NCBI GenBank assembly: GCA_021832085.1
Contig: JAKBLM010000014.1
Location: 18,594 to 82,593, forward strand
Length of the DNA: 64,000 nt
Reading direction: 5' to 3'
DNA from: Acidobacteriota bacterium
Lineage (GTDB): Bacteria; Acidobacteriota; Terriglobia; Acidiferrales; UBA7541
Shown: in pieces, positions 1 through 8,979 of the stretch
How positions within the stretch are numbered: position 1 is the stretch's first letter
Layout of the letters: each line of letters starts with the position of its first letter
The notes under the pieces: model-generated
The model's database searches: none
Told to the model about the DNA's origin: nothing
Seen by the model: only the letters and a program-made list of their open reading frames with translations
Made by a program: the position numbers and the translations under genes

Positions 1-1
1 C

Positions 2-115
2 CCGAGTAACGGCTGCACGTTTTGGTACGTCGGCGATTATCTGCGGAAGTACCAGCTCCACTACTCGACCGTGATCGGCGCTTTCCGCGTGCCTGGTTGC
101 GAAGACCGCAAGTAA
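2..115 (+). CDS. C-terminal end of an exported protein (partial)
   Basis: Frame 2 is open from the window edge to a TAA at 113-115 and gives 37 residues. The tail reads CTFWYVGDYLRKY and then IGAFRVPGC. A closing block with CTFWY, a tyrosine-rich stretch and a final I-G-x-F-x-x-P-x-C is familiar from the extreme C-terminus of large secreted acidobacterial proteins with Ig-like, BNR or Kelch repeats; the two cysteines probably form a disulfide. Everything upstream lies outside the window, so the rest of the protein is unknown. The next gene is convergent, and 116-308 holds no gene that I can see. The family memory is moderate, and the assignment rests on this short tail only. Confidence 0.55.
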   Translation, partial: PSNGCTFWYVGDYLRKYQLHYSTVIGAFRVPGCEDRK

Positions 116-308
116 GCGGAGGGGCGGCGTCCTCGTTCCCTTTGGTTTCCGAGCGAACGCCACCCTTTTCCCATTGGCTTCAAATGGACCACTGGCGGCC
201 ACGACGCGAAAAAATACTGGCGTGAGCACTGGTGGCGGCAACGCTGAGACGTGCGGGCAATCGGCCCGAACATTCTCCGCCGCGTGATGATGGGTTTGAC
301 CGCCGGAG

Positions 309-3149
309 CTACGGCTGTGGCAGGCCGATGCCGGCGTAGAAGGTTTCCGATTTCCGCACGGGTTTCCGAATGAGCCGCGGCCGCACGACAATCACCAGCT
401 CCTCTTTCTGGTTCTGGCGATTGCGGGCGGCCAGGGCGGCAAAGCCAGGCCAGCCGGTGAGCGAAAGCGATTCCTGCGGCTGCAGGAAACTAACCAACAT
501 CGTTGGCTGCCCCTCCTTCACGCGGGCGGTTTGCTCGATGGTGCGGTTGGTTAGGACTGGAATACCGTTGAAATCCTGCGGGGTGAGACCGCGGATTTGC
601 ACCTTCATCTTCAGCGTCACGCTGCCGTCGGGATGCATGCGCGGTGTCACGGTCACCTTCAGGCCCAGGTCCACGAACTGGAAATTGGGATACGGCGTGA
701 GCGCCCCCGGGACCCCGGAAATCAAGGTGATGTTGTTCAGAATGACGGAGACGGTGTTGTCCGCCTGATTGGCGACGGCCAGATCCGGCCGCCCGTCCTT
801 ATCGAAATCGTCGGTCACCATCGCGTCGGGCGTGTTGCCGGTTTGGATGTCGATTCGGCCCCCGAAACTCCCCGTGCCGCTGTTGACGAAGATCGAGACG
901 GTATTGTCAGTCTGGTTGAGCACCGCCAGATCGGGAAAGCCGTCGAGGTTGAAGTCGGCCGCGACGATCGCTACCGGATCGTTCCCGGTAGCGTAATCGA
1001 TTTTCGGCTGGAAGGTGCCGTTGCCGTTGCCGAAGAGAATCGAGACGGTGTTGGCCGTCGCGTTCGTCACGGCCAGATCGGTGTTGCCGTCGCCGTTGAG
1101 GTCGGTGACGACGATGGCATCGGGCATGGTGCCGGTGGGGAAGGTGCCGCCACGGCTGAAGGTCCCGTCGCCCAATCCGTTCAGGATCAGCACGTTGTTG
1201 TCGCCCTGATCAACCACGGCAAGATCGATCTTTCCGTCGCCGTTGAAATCGCCGGTGGCCAGGGCCACAGGAGTGCTGCCCACGGGCAGGTCGAGTGGCC
1301 CCTCGAACGTGCCGTCGCCCTTGCCGAGCAGGATTGAGACGGTGTTGGCGGCACTGCTGGCGACGGCCAAGTCGGGCTTTCCGTCGCCGTTGAAATCGGC
1401 GCTGACGATGGCCACGGGATCCTTGGCCACATGGATCTCCTGGAGCAGCGAGAAGGTGCCGTCGCCGTTCCCCCCCAGGACTGTCACGGTGCCCGCGTCC
1501 CGGCTCACCACCGCCAGATCCTGCTTGCCGTTTCCGCTGAAATCGCCTGCCACGAGCGCTACCGGCCCCGCGGGAACGGGAATCACTTGGCCGGTCGTGA
1601 ACGAGCCCGATCCGTCGTTCAACAGGATCGAGACGGTGTTGTCGCCTTCGTTCGCCACGGCCAGGTCGGGATAGCCGTCGCCGTTGAAATCCGCGCTGGC
1701 GATTGCCGCGGGCTTCGAACCGACCGGGTAATCGCTCCGCGGAAAATTGGGGCTGGTCACTTGAGGAACCACTGCCGGCGGGGTCAGGCTGCCCGAGTAA
1801 GAAGCGAGCGTCACTGGGTAGCGGTCCCCGACGAAGAGCGTTGCCGGCTCGCCATCTTCGGCGCGGAGCAGCATCTGCTGCCCGCTCTGCACCAGATTCA
1901 GCGTCTCGCTTAGTTGCGCCACCGCTCCCGGCAGTGTGGCCAGGAAGGTCGTCTTGCCCCCGCCGAAGGCCACCAGCGGTGGCAGCAAGCTAGCCGCACT
2001 CAATTGCCCAGCCCCCAGCAGAGCTTCCACCTGGCTCGTCGGCAGCCCGGAAATCGCCGAGGGCTGGCCGAAGATCTGCGTGATCACATCGATCAACCCC
2101 GCGAAGGATTGCTGCGCCTCCTCGATCTGCGTCGGGCTGATCGTGTATATCTGTGCCGAGGTCGGTGGAGTGATGCCGATTTGCTGGGCGAGGTTCCGGT
2201 TCACCTCCAGAATGTCGAGTTGCAGCAGAAGCTCGCCCCTCGGCTGCTCGATCTCATGAATCAACGCCGTGGCCAGCGCTACCTTGTTGGGCGTTCCGCG
2301 CAGCGTGAGCGTGTGTGTGGTCGTGTCCAGTTGCGTGCGGTCGATCTCCGCTATGCTGCGGACGATCCGTGCCGTGTTCTCCATCCCGCTCTGGGTCTGG
2401 TTTGCCCCCAGCAGCACCGTCCGCACGATCGAGGGCGCGTACTCGCGCACCTTGGCCGGCGTGTTCGCCGTCACGAAAAAGAGCCGCGGCGTCAGCGGCC
2501 GCCAAAATGTCCCGGTCATTTCCGCCAGCAGGCGCATCGCGGTGAAAAAGCTCACGCCGCTCACGTGAAAGCGGATGATCTGGTGCGGCATCTGCGGATC
2601 GAAAGCCGCCGCCACGCCGAATTGCCGCGCAATTTCCTGGTAAGCTCCCTCCGTGTCGCCCCGGTAATCGATGGTGCGCTTGCCCGGCTCCGGCTGCAGT
2701 TCGGGCACCTGCGGCGCGGATCCCGATTCGATGGACGGGCGCCGCGCCAGCATCTGGTCGATCTCCATCAGCCGCTGGCGAGCCACCCCGTAGGTGGGCT
2801 CGAGCGTCAATGCCACCTGCAGTTTTTGCCGGGCCACCTGCAGATGTCCGGCGGCAGCGTCGCTTTCCGCATCGTAGACGCGCGCCTGCACCAGATGGAA
2901 TTTTGCGAGGGCTTGCCGCAGACGATAGCTTTTGTTTTGCGGCCAGTTGTGCTCCGCCAGGCTATACAGGCTGAAGGCCAGCGTCCATTCGCCCTTCTTT
3001 TCCGCGATCCGGCCCGAGCGGAATTCGCGCCGCGCCCGCTCCATTGCCGCGGCGGAAGGCCGGCCCGCAGTCGGCTTTTTCTGGCCGGCGAAAGCGGTCA
3101 GCCCGAACAGGAATATGGCTATCAGACCGAGGACGAAGCCGTGCCGCAT
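309..3149 (-). CDS. Type II/IV-type secretin (GspD/PilQ-like) with an inserted FG-GAP beta-propeller
   Basis: This 946-residue protein begins with a signal peptide (about 1-21). A TPR-like helical region follows (about 35-140), then a short secretin/TonB N-domain (about 157-235) and a secretin N-domain ending in QLDILEVNRNLAQQIGI (about 240-330). The secretin core starts near 330 and resumes at about 815-930 with the FQFVDLGLKVTVTPRMHPDG and EELVIVVRPRLIR blocks typical of secretin gates. Between the two halves, about residues 470-809 contain seven consecutive FG-GAP/VCBS repeats with D-F-N-G-D-G-x-x-D-L-A-V calcium-site cores; seven is the number of blades in an integrin-type propeller. The protein presumably forms an outer-membrane channel for type II secretion or type IV pili. 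No other secretion genes lie beside it. The ATG at 3147-3149 has no strong ribosome binding site. Confidence 0.82.
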   Translation of the reverse strand: MRHGFVLGLIAIFLFGLTAFAGQKKPTAGRPSAAAMERARREFRSGRIAEKKGEWTLAFSLYSLAEHNWPQNKSYRLRQALAKFHLVQARVYDAESDAAAGHLQVARQKLQVALTLEPTYGVARQRLMEIDQMLARRPSIESGSAPQVPELQPEPGKRTIDYRGDTEGAYQEIARQFGVAAAFDPQMPHQIIRFHVSGVSFFTAMRLLAEMTGTFWRPLTPRLFFVTANTPAKVREYAPSIVRTVLLGANQTQSGMENTARIVRSIAEIDRTQLDTTTHTLTLRGTPNKVALATALIHEIEQPRGELLLQLDILEVNRNLAQQIGITPPTSAQIYTISPTQIEEAQQSFAGLIDVITQIFGQPSAISGLPTSQVEALLGAGQLSAASLLPPLVAFGGGKTTFLATLPGAVAQLSETLNLVQSGQQMLLRAEDGEPATLFVGDRYPVTLASYSGSLTPPAVVPQVTSPNFPRSDYPVGSKPAAIASADFNGDGYPDLAVANEGDNTVSILLNDGSGSFTTGQVIPVPAGPVALVAGDFSGNGKQDLAVVSRDAGTVTVLGGNGDGTFSLLQEIHVAKDPVAIVSADFNGDGKPDLAVASSAANTVSILLGKGDGTFEGPLDLPVGSTPVALATGDFNGDGKIDLAVVDQGDNNVLILNGLGDGTFSRGGTFPTGTMPDAIVVTDLNGDGNTDLAVTNATANTVSILFGNGNGTFQPKIDYATGNDPVAIVAADFNLDGFPDLAVLNQTDNTVSIFVNSGTGSFGGRIDIQTGNTPDAMVTDDFDKDGRPDLAVANQADNTVSVILNNITLISGVPGALTPYPNFQFVDLGLKVTVTPRMHPDGSVTLKMKVQIRGLTPQDFNGIPVLTNRTIEQTARVKEGQPTMLVSFLQPQESLSLTGWPGFAALAARNRQNQKEELVIVVRPRLIRKPVRKSETFYAGIGLPQP

Positions 3150-3413
3150 AAATGCTGACTATTCTATCAGGCCGGTCACGTCCCGTTAGGGCAGGTCCGT
3201 GCCCGGGTTCCTTCCTGGACCGTGTCTTGACCGTGGCCCGAAGGGATGCCCAAGCTCAGACCGTTTTAGTCGGATATTGTGGCTTTGCTCCCTTGCCATG
3301 GCGTGTCCGTGGTGCCTGTTTTAAACTTGAGGATCCCCGGGACGAGGTCCGAACCCCGCGGGGCAGGCTGGTTTTCTTTGCTTTTCGAGCTCAGCGACGC
3401 AGGAGGGAATCCC

Positions 3414-3779
3414 ATGGCCCCGGAAGATAACGCTAAGCTCAAACCGGTGGATGTGAAGGTGCACGTTTCGAACGGGGCGGGCGTGGACATCGTCTGGGCC
3501 GACGGCCACCTCAGCCACTACGACTTTCCCTACCTGCGCGACCATTGCCCGTGCGCCGTCTGCGAGGACGAGCGCGGCCGGCCTTCGGCCGGCGAGCCGT
3601 CGCCATTGCCGCTCTACAAGCCGCGCGTGACCGCCCGCGCTGCCTCCGCCGTCGGTCACTACGCGCTCCAGTTCGATTTCTCCGACGGCCATGCCACCGG
3701 CATTTTTAGCTTCGATCTGCTGCGCGATCTTTGCCCTTGCGACGTATGCCAGGCAGCCCGTGACGCGCACAAAAATTAG
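3414..3779 (+). CDS. DUF971 (GBBH-like N-terminal domain) protein
   Basis: A 121-residue protein with the DUF971 fold, which in gamma-butyrobetaine hydroxylase forms the N-terminal zinc-binding domain. Standalone versions are common in bacteria and often sit near Fe-S or Mrp/ApbC genes; their function is unsettled. The motifs seen are V-W-A-D-G-H-x-S-x-Y near residue 22, a CPCAVC cluster after L-R-D-H, and a second L-R-D-L-CPCDVC cluster near the C-terminus, so two cysteine pairs could bind metal. The ATG at 3414 is chosen because AGGAGGG lies just upstream (3401-3407); the frame stays open further upstream, but that segment lacks family character. The gene diverges from the secretin gene and stands alone. 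Confidence 0.75.
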   Translation: MAPEDNAKLKPVDVKVHVSNGAGVDIVWADGHLSHYDFPYLRDHCPCAVCEDERGRPSAGEPSPLPLYKPRVTARAASAVGHYALQFDFSDGHATGIFSFDLLRDLCPCDVCQAARDAHKN

Positions 3780-4027
3780 CCCGAGCGAGCATTTCGCCCC
3801 CATCTGGTGCGTCGCTGGGTCCTTGCCCCCTGTAGCGCACCCGCAGGAGAGTTCTTTTCGGCTCCGCTCCGCGCAAGTCGCTGCCACATTCTTAACGAAA
3901 CTCCCTGCATGCCAAGCGAGTTGTGGCTTCCGCCACGCCATAAGCTCCGGTAGGTCCACGAGGCTTTCGCCCCGAAGAACTCCCCTCCCGCTGCGCTTCC
4001 CGCACATTCCGAGCCGCGCGGTGGGCT

Positions 4028-4056
4028 TTGACAAGCCTTCCGTTTCGTCTTATCGT
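4028..4056 (+). promoter_or_regulatory. Sigma-70-type promoter of the APC permease gene
   Basis: A perfect TTGACA (4028-4033) is separated by 17 bases from TATCGT (4051-4056), which keeps the first TAT and the final T of the -10 consensus. Transcription would start near 4063, about 13 bases before the ATG at 4076. That gives a very short leader, consistent with the lack of a clear ribosome binding site. Seen directly in sequence; activity is inferred. Confidence 0.55.
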
Positions 4057-4075
4057 CACACCGATTTAGTGTCCT

Positions 4076-6361
4076 ATGGCCTCCGGTTCGTATAGCCCCG
4101 AATCGCCGCGCTCAGCGCTGCGGCGTGTGCCCCAGGTGCTGGTGGCGACAACGGCGATGTTGTCGTTCATCTCCTACTGGCGCGCAGCTGCCGTGGTCTT
4201 GAACGACTTGGCTTCCTCGGCCTACTACGCCGCCGGTGCGGCCGAGTCGTTTATCGGACCCACGGCGCCGTGGTTCGTGCTGGCCATCATGGTGTTCAGC
4301 TACGGCGTGCGGGCGATCTACATCGAGAGCTGCAGCATTTTCGTTCGCGGCGGCGTTTACCGGGTAGTCAAGGAAGCGATGGGCGGCACCATGGCGAAGA
4401 TCTCCGTTTCCGCCCTGCTCTTCGACTATATCCTTACCGGCCCGATCAGCGCCGTGAGCGCCGGCCTCTACTTCGCGGCCGTGGTGAACGAGATCCTCTC
4501 GTACTTGCACGAGAGTGCGCGAGTGCCCATGGGCGGCACGGCAGTGGTCTTCGCCGCGGTGGTCACGATCTATTTCTGGTGGCAGAACGTCAAGGGCATA
4601 CCGGAATCGAGTGAGAAAGCGCTGCGCATCATGCAGCTCACCACGGTGATGGTGGTGATCCTGCTGGGCTGGAGCGGCTATACCATCTGGGTCCGCCATC
4701 CAAGCCTGCCGCCGGCGCCGGTGCCGCACAACGTCGTGCTCACCCACCATGCGATGGGCTGGCTGTGGGGCACGCACATTCCGCTGGCTATTTTCCCGCT
4801 CCTCGCCATCTTCATCGGACTCGGCCATTCCGTGCTGGCGATGAGCGGCGAGGAGACGCTCGCCCAGGTCTACCGCGAGATCGAACATCCCAAGCTGCCG
4901 AACCTCAAGAAGACCGGCTTCATCATATTTGTCTACAGCTTCGTCTTCACTGGCATCGTTTCGGTGCTGGCGGCAATGATCATTCCCGACAACCAGATGC
5001 ACAAGTACCTGGACGACCTGATCGGCGGCCTGGCGATGAACCTGCAAGGTCCCTACCTGGCCCGGTTGATCTTTCAGGTGCTGGTGGTTATCGTCGGGGC
5101 GCTGATCCTTTCCGGCGCGGTCAACACCGCGATCGTCGGCTCAAACGGGGTGCTCAACCGGCTCTCGGAAGACGGGGTGCTGCCGGAATGGTTCCGGCGG
5201 CCGCACCCGCACTACGGCACCTCCTACCGCATTGTCAGTTCCATCGCGCTGCTGCAGCTGGCGGTGATCCTGTTCAGCGGCGGCAATTTCATACTGCTCG
5301 GCGAGCTGTACGCCTTCGGCGTGATTTGGAGCTTCACGATGAAGGGGATCGGGGTGCTGGTGCTCCGCTACCGCAAGGACGTGCATCGGGAATACAAAGT
5401 GCCGCCCAACATCACGGTCCGCGGCGTCGAAATCCCGATCGGGTTGGGCGCCATCACCCTTGGCTTGTTCACCATTGCCACTGTGAATCTGTTCACCAAG
5501 CCCACGGCGACGATCGCCGGCGTCAGCTTTACCTGTCTGCTGTTCGGTGTGTTCGTGGTGTCGGAGCGCAGGGGGCGCCACGGCCAGGCGGCGCACATTG
5601 AGCTGGACGAATTCAATCTGGCGCAGCGACAGGAACTGACGATCGATGCGGTAGGGGCGCGGCCGGACAATTACCTGGTTCCGGTGGGCAATTATTACCA
5701 TCTTCACCATCTGGCCGCTGTGCTCGACCGCGTAAACCCGGCGCGCCGCGACGTCGTGGTGCTCCACATCCGGCTGTTGCGCCGAGCCGGATCGGGCGAG
5801 CACGAACTTGCGCCCGACCAGCTCTTCACGCCGATCGAGCAGTACCTATTCACGAAATCTCTCGAAATTGCCGAGAAGAAGGGGAAGACAATCCACCTGG
5901 CCATGGTGATGGCCAACGACCTCTACGACGCGATGATGCGTGCCGCGCAGAATCTGCACTCCTCGGCGATCATCCTGGGCGACTCGACCAGGATTACCAC
6001 CTCCGAGCAGGCGCGGCTCCTGGGCAGCGCCTGGGAATCGCTGCCCGATCCCAAGCCCCAACTCCGCCTCGAGATCTACTCGCGCACCGGCCGCGACGAA
6101 ATCATCTACCTCGGCCCGCATGCCCCCCGGCTTACGACCAAGGAAGTGGACCTGCTGCACAACGTATGGCTGCACCTCAGCGAGGCGCTCGCTCCCGAGG
6201 AATTGCACCATCACGATATCGTCCATTTTGCCCTCGATGAGCTCCAGCGCCAGATGGAGACCGAAGGCCCCAAGCGTGTGCTCGATCGTCTTCGCGAGCA
6301 CCTCGAGAGCACCCGCAAGCGCCGCGCCGCCGAGGGGCACGATAACTCTGACGAGCCCTAG
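4076..6361 (+). CDS. APC superfamily amino acid permease with Usp-like C-terminal domain
   Basis: 761 residues. Roughly residues 10-500 form about twelve hydrophobic segments of an amino acid-polyamine-organocation transporter. An unwound TM1-like stretch (LNDLASSAYYAAGAAESF) and a charged loop S-G-E-E-T-L-A-Q-V-Y-R-E-I match the family's G-E-E signature. From about 510 to 700 the chain is soluble and resembles a universal-stress-protein domain: alternating hydrophobic strands (V-V-V-L-H-I-R-L, A-I-I-L-G-D-S) and a helix-rich end. The C-terminus is charged (ESTRKRRAAEGHDNSDEP). The substrate is not evident. APC-Usp fusions are known, and the Usp part is thought to sense nucleotide or stress state. 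The gene is monocistronic, preceded by a promoter at 4028-4056. Confidence 0.8.
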   Translation: MASGSYSPESPRSALRRVPQVLVATTAMLSFISYWRAAAVVLNDLASSAYYAAGAAESFIGPTAPWFVLAIMVFSYGVRAIYIESCSIFVRGGVYRVVKEAMGGTMAKISVSALLFDYILTGPISAVSAGLYFAAVVNEILSYLHESARVPMGGTAVVFAAVVTIYFWWQNVKGIPESSEKALRIMQLTTVMVVILLGWSGYTIWVRHPSLPPAPVPHNVVLTHHAMGWLWGTHIPLAIFPLLAIFIGLGHSVLAMSGEETLAQVYREIEHPKLPNLKKTGFIIFVYSFVFTGIVSVLAAMIIPDNQMHKYLDDLIGGLAMNLQGPYLARLIFQVLVVIVGALILSGAVNTAIVGSNGVLNRLSEDGVLPEWFRRPHPHYGTSYRIVSSIALLQLAVILFSGGNFILLGELYAFGVIWSFTMKGIGVLVLRYRKDVHREYKVPPNITVRGVEIPIGLGAITLGLFTIATVNLFTKPTATIAGVSFTCLLFGVFVVSERRGRHGQAAHIELDEFNLAQRQELTIDAVGARPDNYLVPVGNYYHLHHLAAVLDRVNPARRDVVVLHIRLLRRAGSGEHELAPDQLFTPIEQYLFTKSLEIAEKKGKTIHLAMVMANDLYDAMMRAAQNLHSSAIILGDSTRITTSEQARLLGSAWESLPDPKPQLRLEIYSRTGRDEIIYLGPHAPRLTTKEVDLLHNVWLHLSEALAPEELHHHDIVHFALDELQRQMETEGPKRVLDRLREHLESTRKRRAAEGHDNSDEP

Positions 6362-6521
6362 CTCGCCTTTTGCGCCAGCCACGGCTCGCCCGTCACGCGG
6401 CCCAGCACACGCAATCCTCGGATCCCAAGCGCAGCCAAAGGGTGCCTCGGCACGCCGCGAGGCATTCCTCGACCGGAAAGCCGTATTGCTGAAAGGGAGA
6501 GAGCGCCGGGAGATAAGCGGC

Positions 6522-6893
6522 CTAACGCAGAATGCTGGCCGTGGCCAGCGCCGCGCCCACCAGGCCCCGCACAACGAGCACTCCGCCGACCACTAGCAGC
6601 ATGAGCCTGGCGTTTCCGAGCGCCACCCACATCATCGCGATCATCACCGCCCCGGCCAGCACCAGCGAGCCGCTGCGCACCCACTGCAGCGCTCGCACCA
6701 GCGGCCGGTCGTATTGCCACCGCCGCACCCACGTGCGCCAGCCCCAGATGATCAGCAGCGCGCCCACCACAATCCACCATGCCAGCTCGCGTGGTGGTTG
6801 GAATCGCCCGTTCAAGGCGAGGAAAACGAGCAACACGCCAAGCACCAACATGACCAGCTCGTAAAGCACTTGGGTAAATCGCGTGGTATTCAC
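6522..6893 (-). CDS. Small multi-pass membrane protein, unknown function
   Basis: With the GTG at 6893 as start this is a 123-residue protein beginning VNTTRFTQVLYEL. It has four likely membrane segments (about 8-26, 36-50, 72-88 and 96-118) separated by a basic W-x-W-R-T-W-V-R-R-W loop. The frame extends upstream to 7001, but that part is arginine-rich, lacks family character and would overlap the divergent thioredoxin reductase leader, so the GTG start is preferred; the site before it is weak. I do not recognise the family. A short ill-defined stretch (6362-6521) separates it from the convergent permease gene. Confidence 0.5.
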   Translation of the reverse strand: MNTTRFTQVLYELVMLVLGVLLVFLALNGRFQPPRELAWWIVVGALLIIWGWRTWVRRWQYDRPLVRALQWVRSGSLVLAGAVMIAMMWVALGNARLMLLVVGGVLVVRGLVGAALATASILR

Positions 6894-7018
6894 CCGGCCA
6901 TTATGCCGATACCGGCGCACAAAGCAAGGGCCGGATTGTTCTCCTGCCCGCCGTGCTACAATTTTCGGGCTCTGCCGAAGCGTTCCGGCGGCCGATTCCA
7001 TGGAAAGAGCTTGAGACC

Positions 7019-7960
7019 ATGAACCCTCCCAGCCCAGAAATCGAAAATATCGTCATCATCGGCAGCGGCTGCGCCGGCCTCACCGCCGCCATCTACTGCG
7101 CGCGCGCCGATCTGAACCCGCTCGTCATAGATGGACACGAGCCCGGTGGCCAGCTCAGCCTCACCACCACCGTGGAGAATTTCCCGGGATTCCCCGAAGG
7201 TGTGCTCGGCCCCGAGCTGATCGAGCGCATGCGCAAGCAAGCCGAGCGCTTCGGCGCACGCTACGTCGATGGCGCTGTGCGGGCAGTCGATCTTAGTCAG
7301 CGGCCATTCACGCTGACGCTCGAAGGACGCAGCTTCCGCACGCGGGCGCTCGTTGTCGCCGCCGGTGCCTCCGCCCGCATGCTGGGGCTCCCGTCCGAGC
7401 GTAAGCTGCTTGGTCATGGCGTCTCCAGCTGCGCCACTTGCGACGGCTACTTCTTCCGCGATCGGGAAATTGTCGTGGTCGGTGGAGGCGATTCGGCAAT
7501 GGAGGAGGCCACTTTCCTCACCAAATTCGCCACCCGCGTCACCATCGTGCATCGCCGCAATGAGTTCCGTGCCTCGAAAATCATGCTTGAGCGCGCCCGG
7601 GAAAATCCCAAGATTCGCTTCCTCACCCCCTTCGTCGTCGAAGACGTCCTCGATCCCGAAAAGGGCCTCGTTGAAGCGGTGCGCCTGCGTCACACCGGAA
7701 CCGGCGAAACCAAGGACCTCGCGGTCGAAGGTGTCTTCCTCGGCATCGGTCACGAGCCGAATACGAGAGTCTTTCGCGGCCTCCTCGATATGGACGAGGC
7801 CGGCTACCTGAAAACCTACAATCGCACCCACACCAACATCGAGGGCGTCTTCGCCGCGGGCGATGTCGCGGACCACGTCTACCGCCAGGCCGTCACCGCT
7901 GCCGGCACCGGCTGCATGGCCGCGCTCGACGCCGAAAAATTCCTCACCGAACACGCGTAA
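7019..7960 (+). CDS. trxB: Thioredoxin reductase
   Basis: A 313-residue flavoprotein that transfers electrons from NADPH through FAD to thioredoxin in the cytoplasm. The FAD-binding G-S-G-C-A-G lies at residues 15-20, with E-P-G-G-Q-L-S following near 41. The redox-active C-A-T-C disulfide is at 138-141, the NADPH-binding G-G-G-D-S-A at 155-160, and the C-terminal FAD motif G-V-F-A-A-G-D-V near 283. Length matches low-molecular-weight TrxB. The ATG at 7019 gives the family N-terminus (MNPPSPEIENIVIIG) and has a GGAAAGAG-like site upstream; an in-frame start at 6953 would add 22 unrelated residues. No thioredoxin gene is adjacent. Confidence 0.92.
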   Translation: MNPPSPEIENIVIIGSGCAGLTAAIYCARADLNPLVIDGHEPGGQLSLTTTVENFPGFPEGVLGPELIERMRKQAERFGARYVDGAVRAVDLSQRPFTLTLEGRSFRTRALVVAAGASARMLGLPSERKLLGHGVSSCATCDGYFFRDREIVVVGGGDSAMEEATFLTKFATRVTIVHRRNEFRASKIMLERARENPKIRFLTPFVVEDVLDPEKGLVEAVRLRHTGTGETKDLAVEGVFLGIGHEPNTRVFRGLLDMDEAGYLKTYNRTHTNIEGVFAAGDVADHVYRQAVTAAGTGCMAALDAEKFLTEHA

Positions 7961-8132
7961 CGGAAAGCGGCTGGCCTCCGGCCCGTGTTGGCACACCAGC
8001 GCGCCTTCACCGGATGCAATCCTGCCGGGAGCGGAATTCCGGCGGGTGTCTTCGCGCGGCACAATGCCGCGCGGCAAGTCAAGACCCCCGCCGGCAAAAG
8101 CGTTGGCCACGGAAAAAGGGGGAGGGAACCGC

Positions 8133-8795
8133 TCAACCTTTACGGCAGACGGCCACCCCGTCACGCAGCGGCAGGATGACGGGAAATAGCCTCTTGTTCG
8201 CGTGAATTTCGCGGTTGAACTGCTGAATCGACCGGGTGGACCTGTCGCCCCGCTTCGCCGGCCGCGCCGCGCGGCCGTACCAGAGCACGTTGTCGGCGAT
8301 TAGCAGGCCGCCGCGCCGCAACCGCGGAAACGCGAGGTGGAGGGCCGCCGGGTACTGTTCCTTTCCGACGTCGATAAAGATCATGTCGAACATTCCAGGC
8401 GTTTTCTTCAGCGAAACCAGCGCGTCACCCTCGAGCATCTCCACGCGGTTCAGCACGCCGGCCCGCCGCAGGAACTGGCGTGCCCGAACAAGGTTCTTCG
8501 GGTCGGCGTCGGTCCAGTAGATCTTCCCTTCCTGACCGATCGCTCTTGCCAGCCACACGGTCGAGTACCCGATCGCCGATCCCATCTCGAAAATCCGCCG
8601 TGCCCCGCTAACCTGCGCCACCAGCGCCAGCAGTCGCCCGCATGCCGGACCGATGATCGGAATCCTCTCACGCTTCGCCAGGCGCTCCATTTCGGCAAGA
8701 ACGGCGTCGCGCGGCGGCAGCAGTTGGTTGATGTAGCGGTCGATGCCGGGCTGCAGCACCCCTTCGGGTGCATAACCAGGAAGCGGGCGGGCCAT
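8133..8795 (-). CDS. SAM-dependent O-methyltransferase, family 3 (CCoAOMT-like)
   Basis: 220 residues with a class I methyltransferase Rossmann core. Motif I is I-F-E-M-G-S-A-I-G-Y-S-T-V near residues 68-80, followed by an acidic W-T-D-A-D-P strand end, M-L-E-G-D-A-L, and the metal-binding M-I-F-I-D-V-G-K. A late A-D-N-V-L-W-Y-G motif is typical of the catechol O-methyltransferase-like family that uses a divalent metal and methylates phenolic or small hydroxyl substrates. The actual substrate cannot be read from sequence. The gene follows the UPF0173 hydrolase gene on the same strand after 184 bases, so they may or may not be cotranscribed. Confidence 0.83.
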   Translation of the reverse strand: MARPLPGYAPEGVLQPGIDRYINQLLPPRDAVLAEMERLAKRERIPIIGPACGRLLALVAQVSGARRIFEMGSAIGYSTVWLARAIGQEGKIYWTDADPKNLVRARQFLRRAGVLNRVEMLEGDALVSLKKTPGMFDMIFIDVGKEQYPAALHLAFPRLRRGGLLIADNVLWYGRAARPAKRGDRSTRSIQQFNREIHANKRLFPVILPLRDGVAVCRKG

Positions 8796-8979
8796 GGTCT
8801 TTCCCTCCTCCGCTTGAGCTTACACCGGACGAGAGGGAGGTGGAAAAACCAGGGAGGGTTTGGCAAGTAGCAACGCGCACGGCCGGCTTGCCGCACTACT
8901 CGACTGGCGCGTTGGGTTTCCACCCGCTGGAAAACGTAGGGGCGGGAGCGCTCGCCCGATCGACAATGCGTGGGCCTTC

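Noticed and set aside
22..225. A 67-codon frame near the left edge
   Set aside because: The overlapping frame 2 gives a recognisable exported-protein C-terminus; this one is unremarkable and has no ribosome binding site.
722..1742. Periodic DNA repeats suggesting a CRISPR-like or VNTR array
   Set aside because: The period is about 145 bases and in frame; it is explained by protein-level FG-GAP repeats. There are no identical repeats with unique spacers.
7019..8164. A 402-codon minus-strand frame over thioredoxin reductase
   Set aside because: Antisense shadow; the TrxB reading frame is unambiguous.
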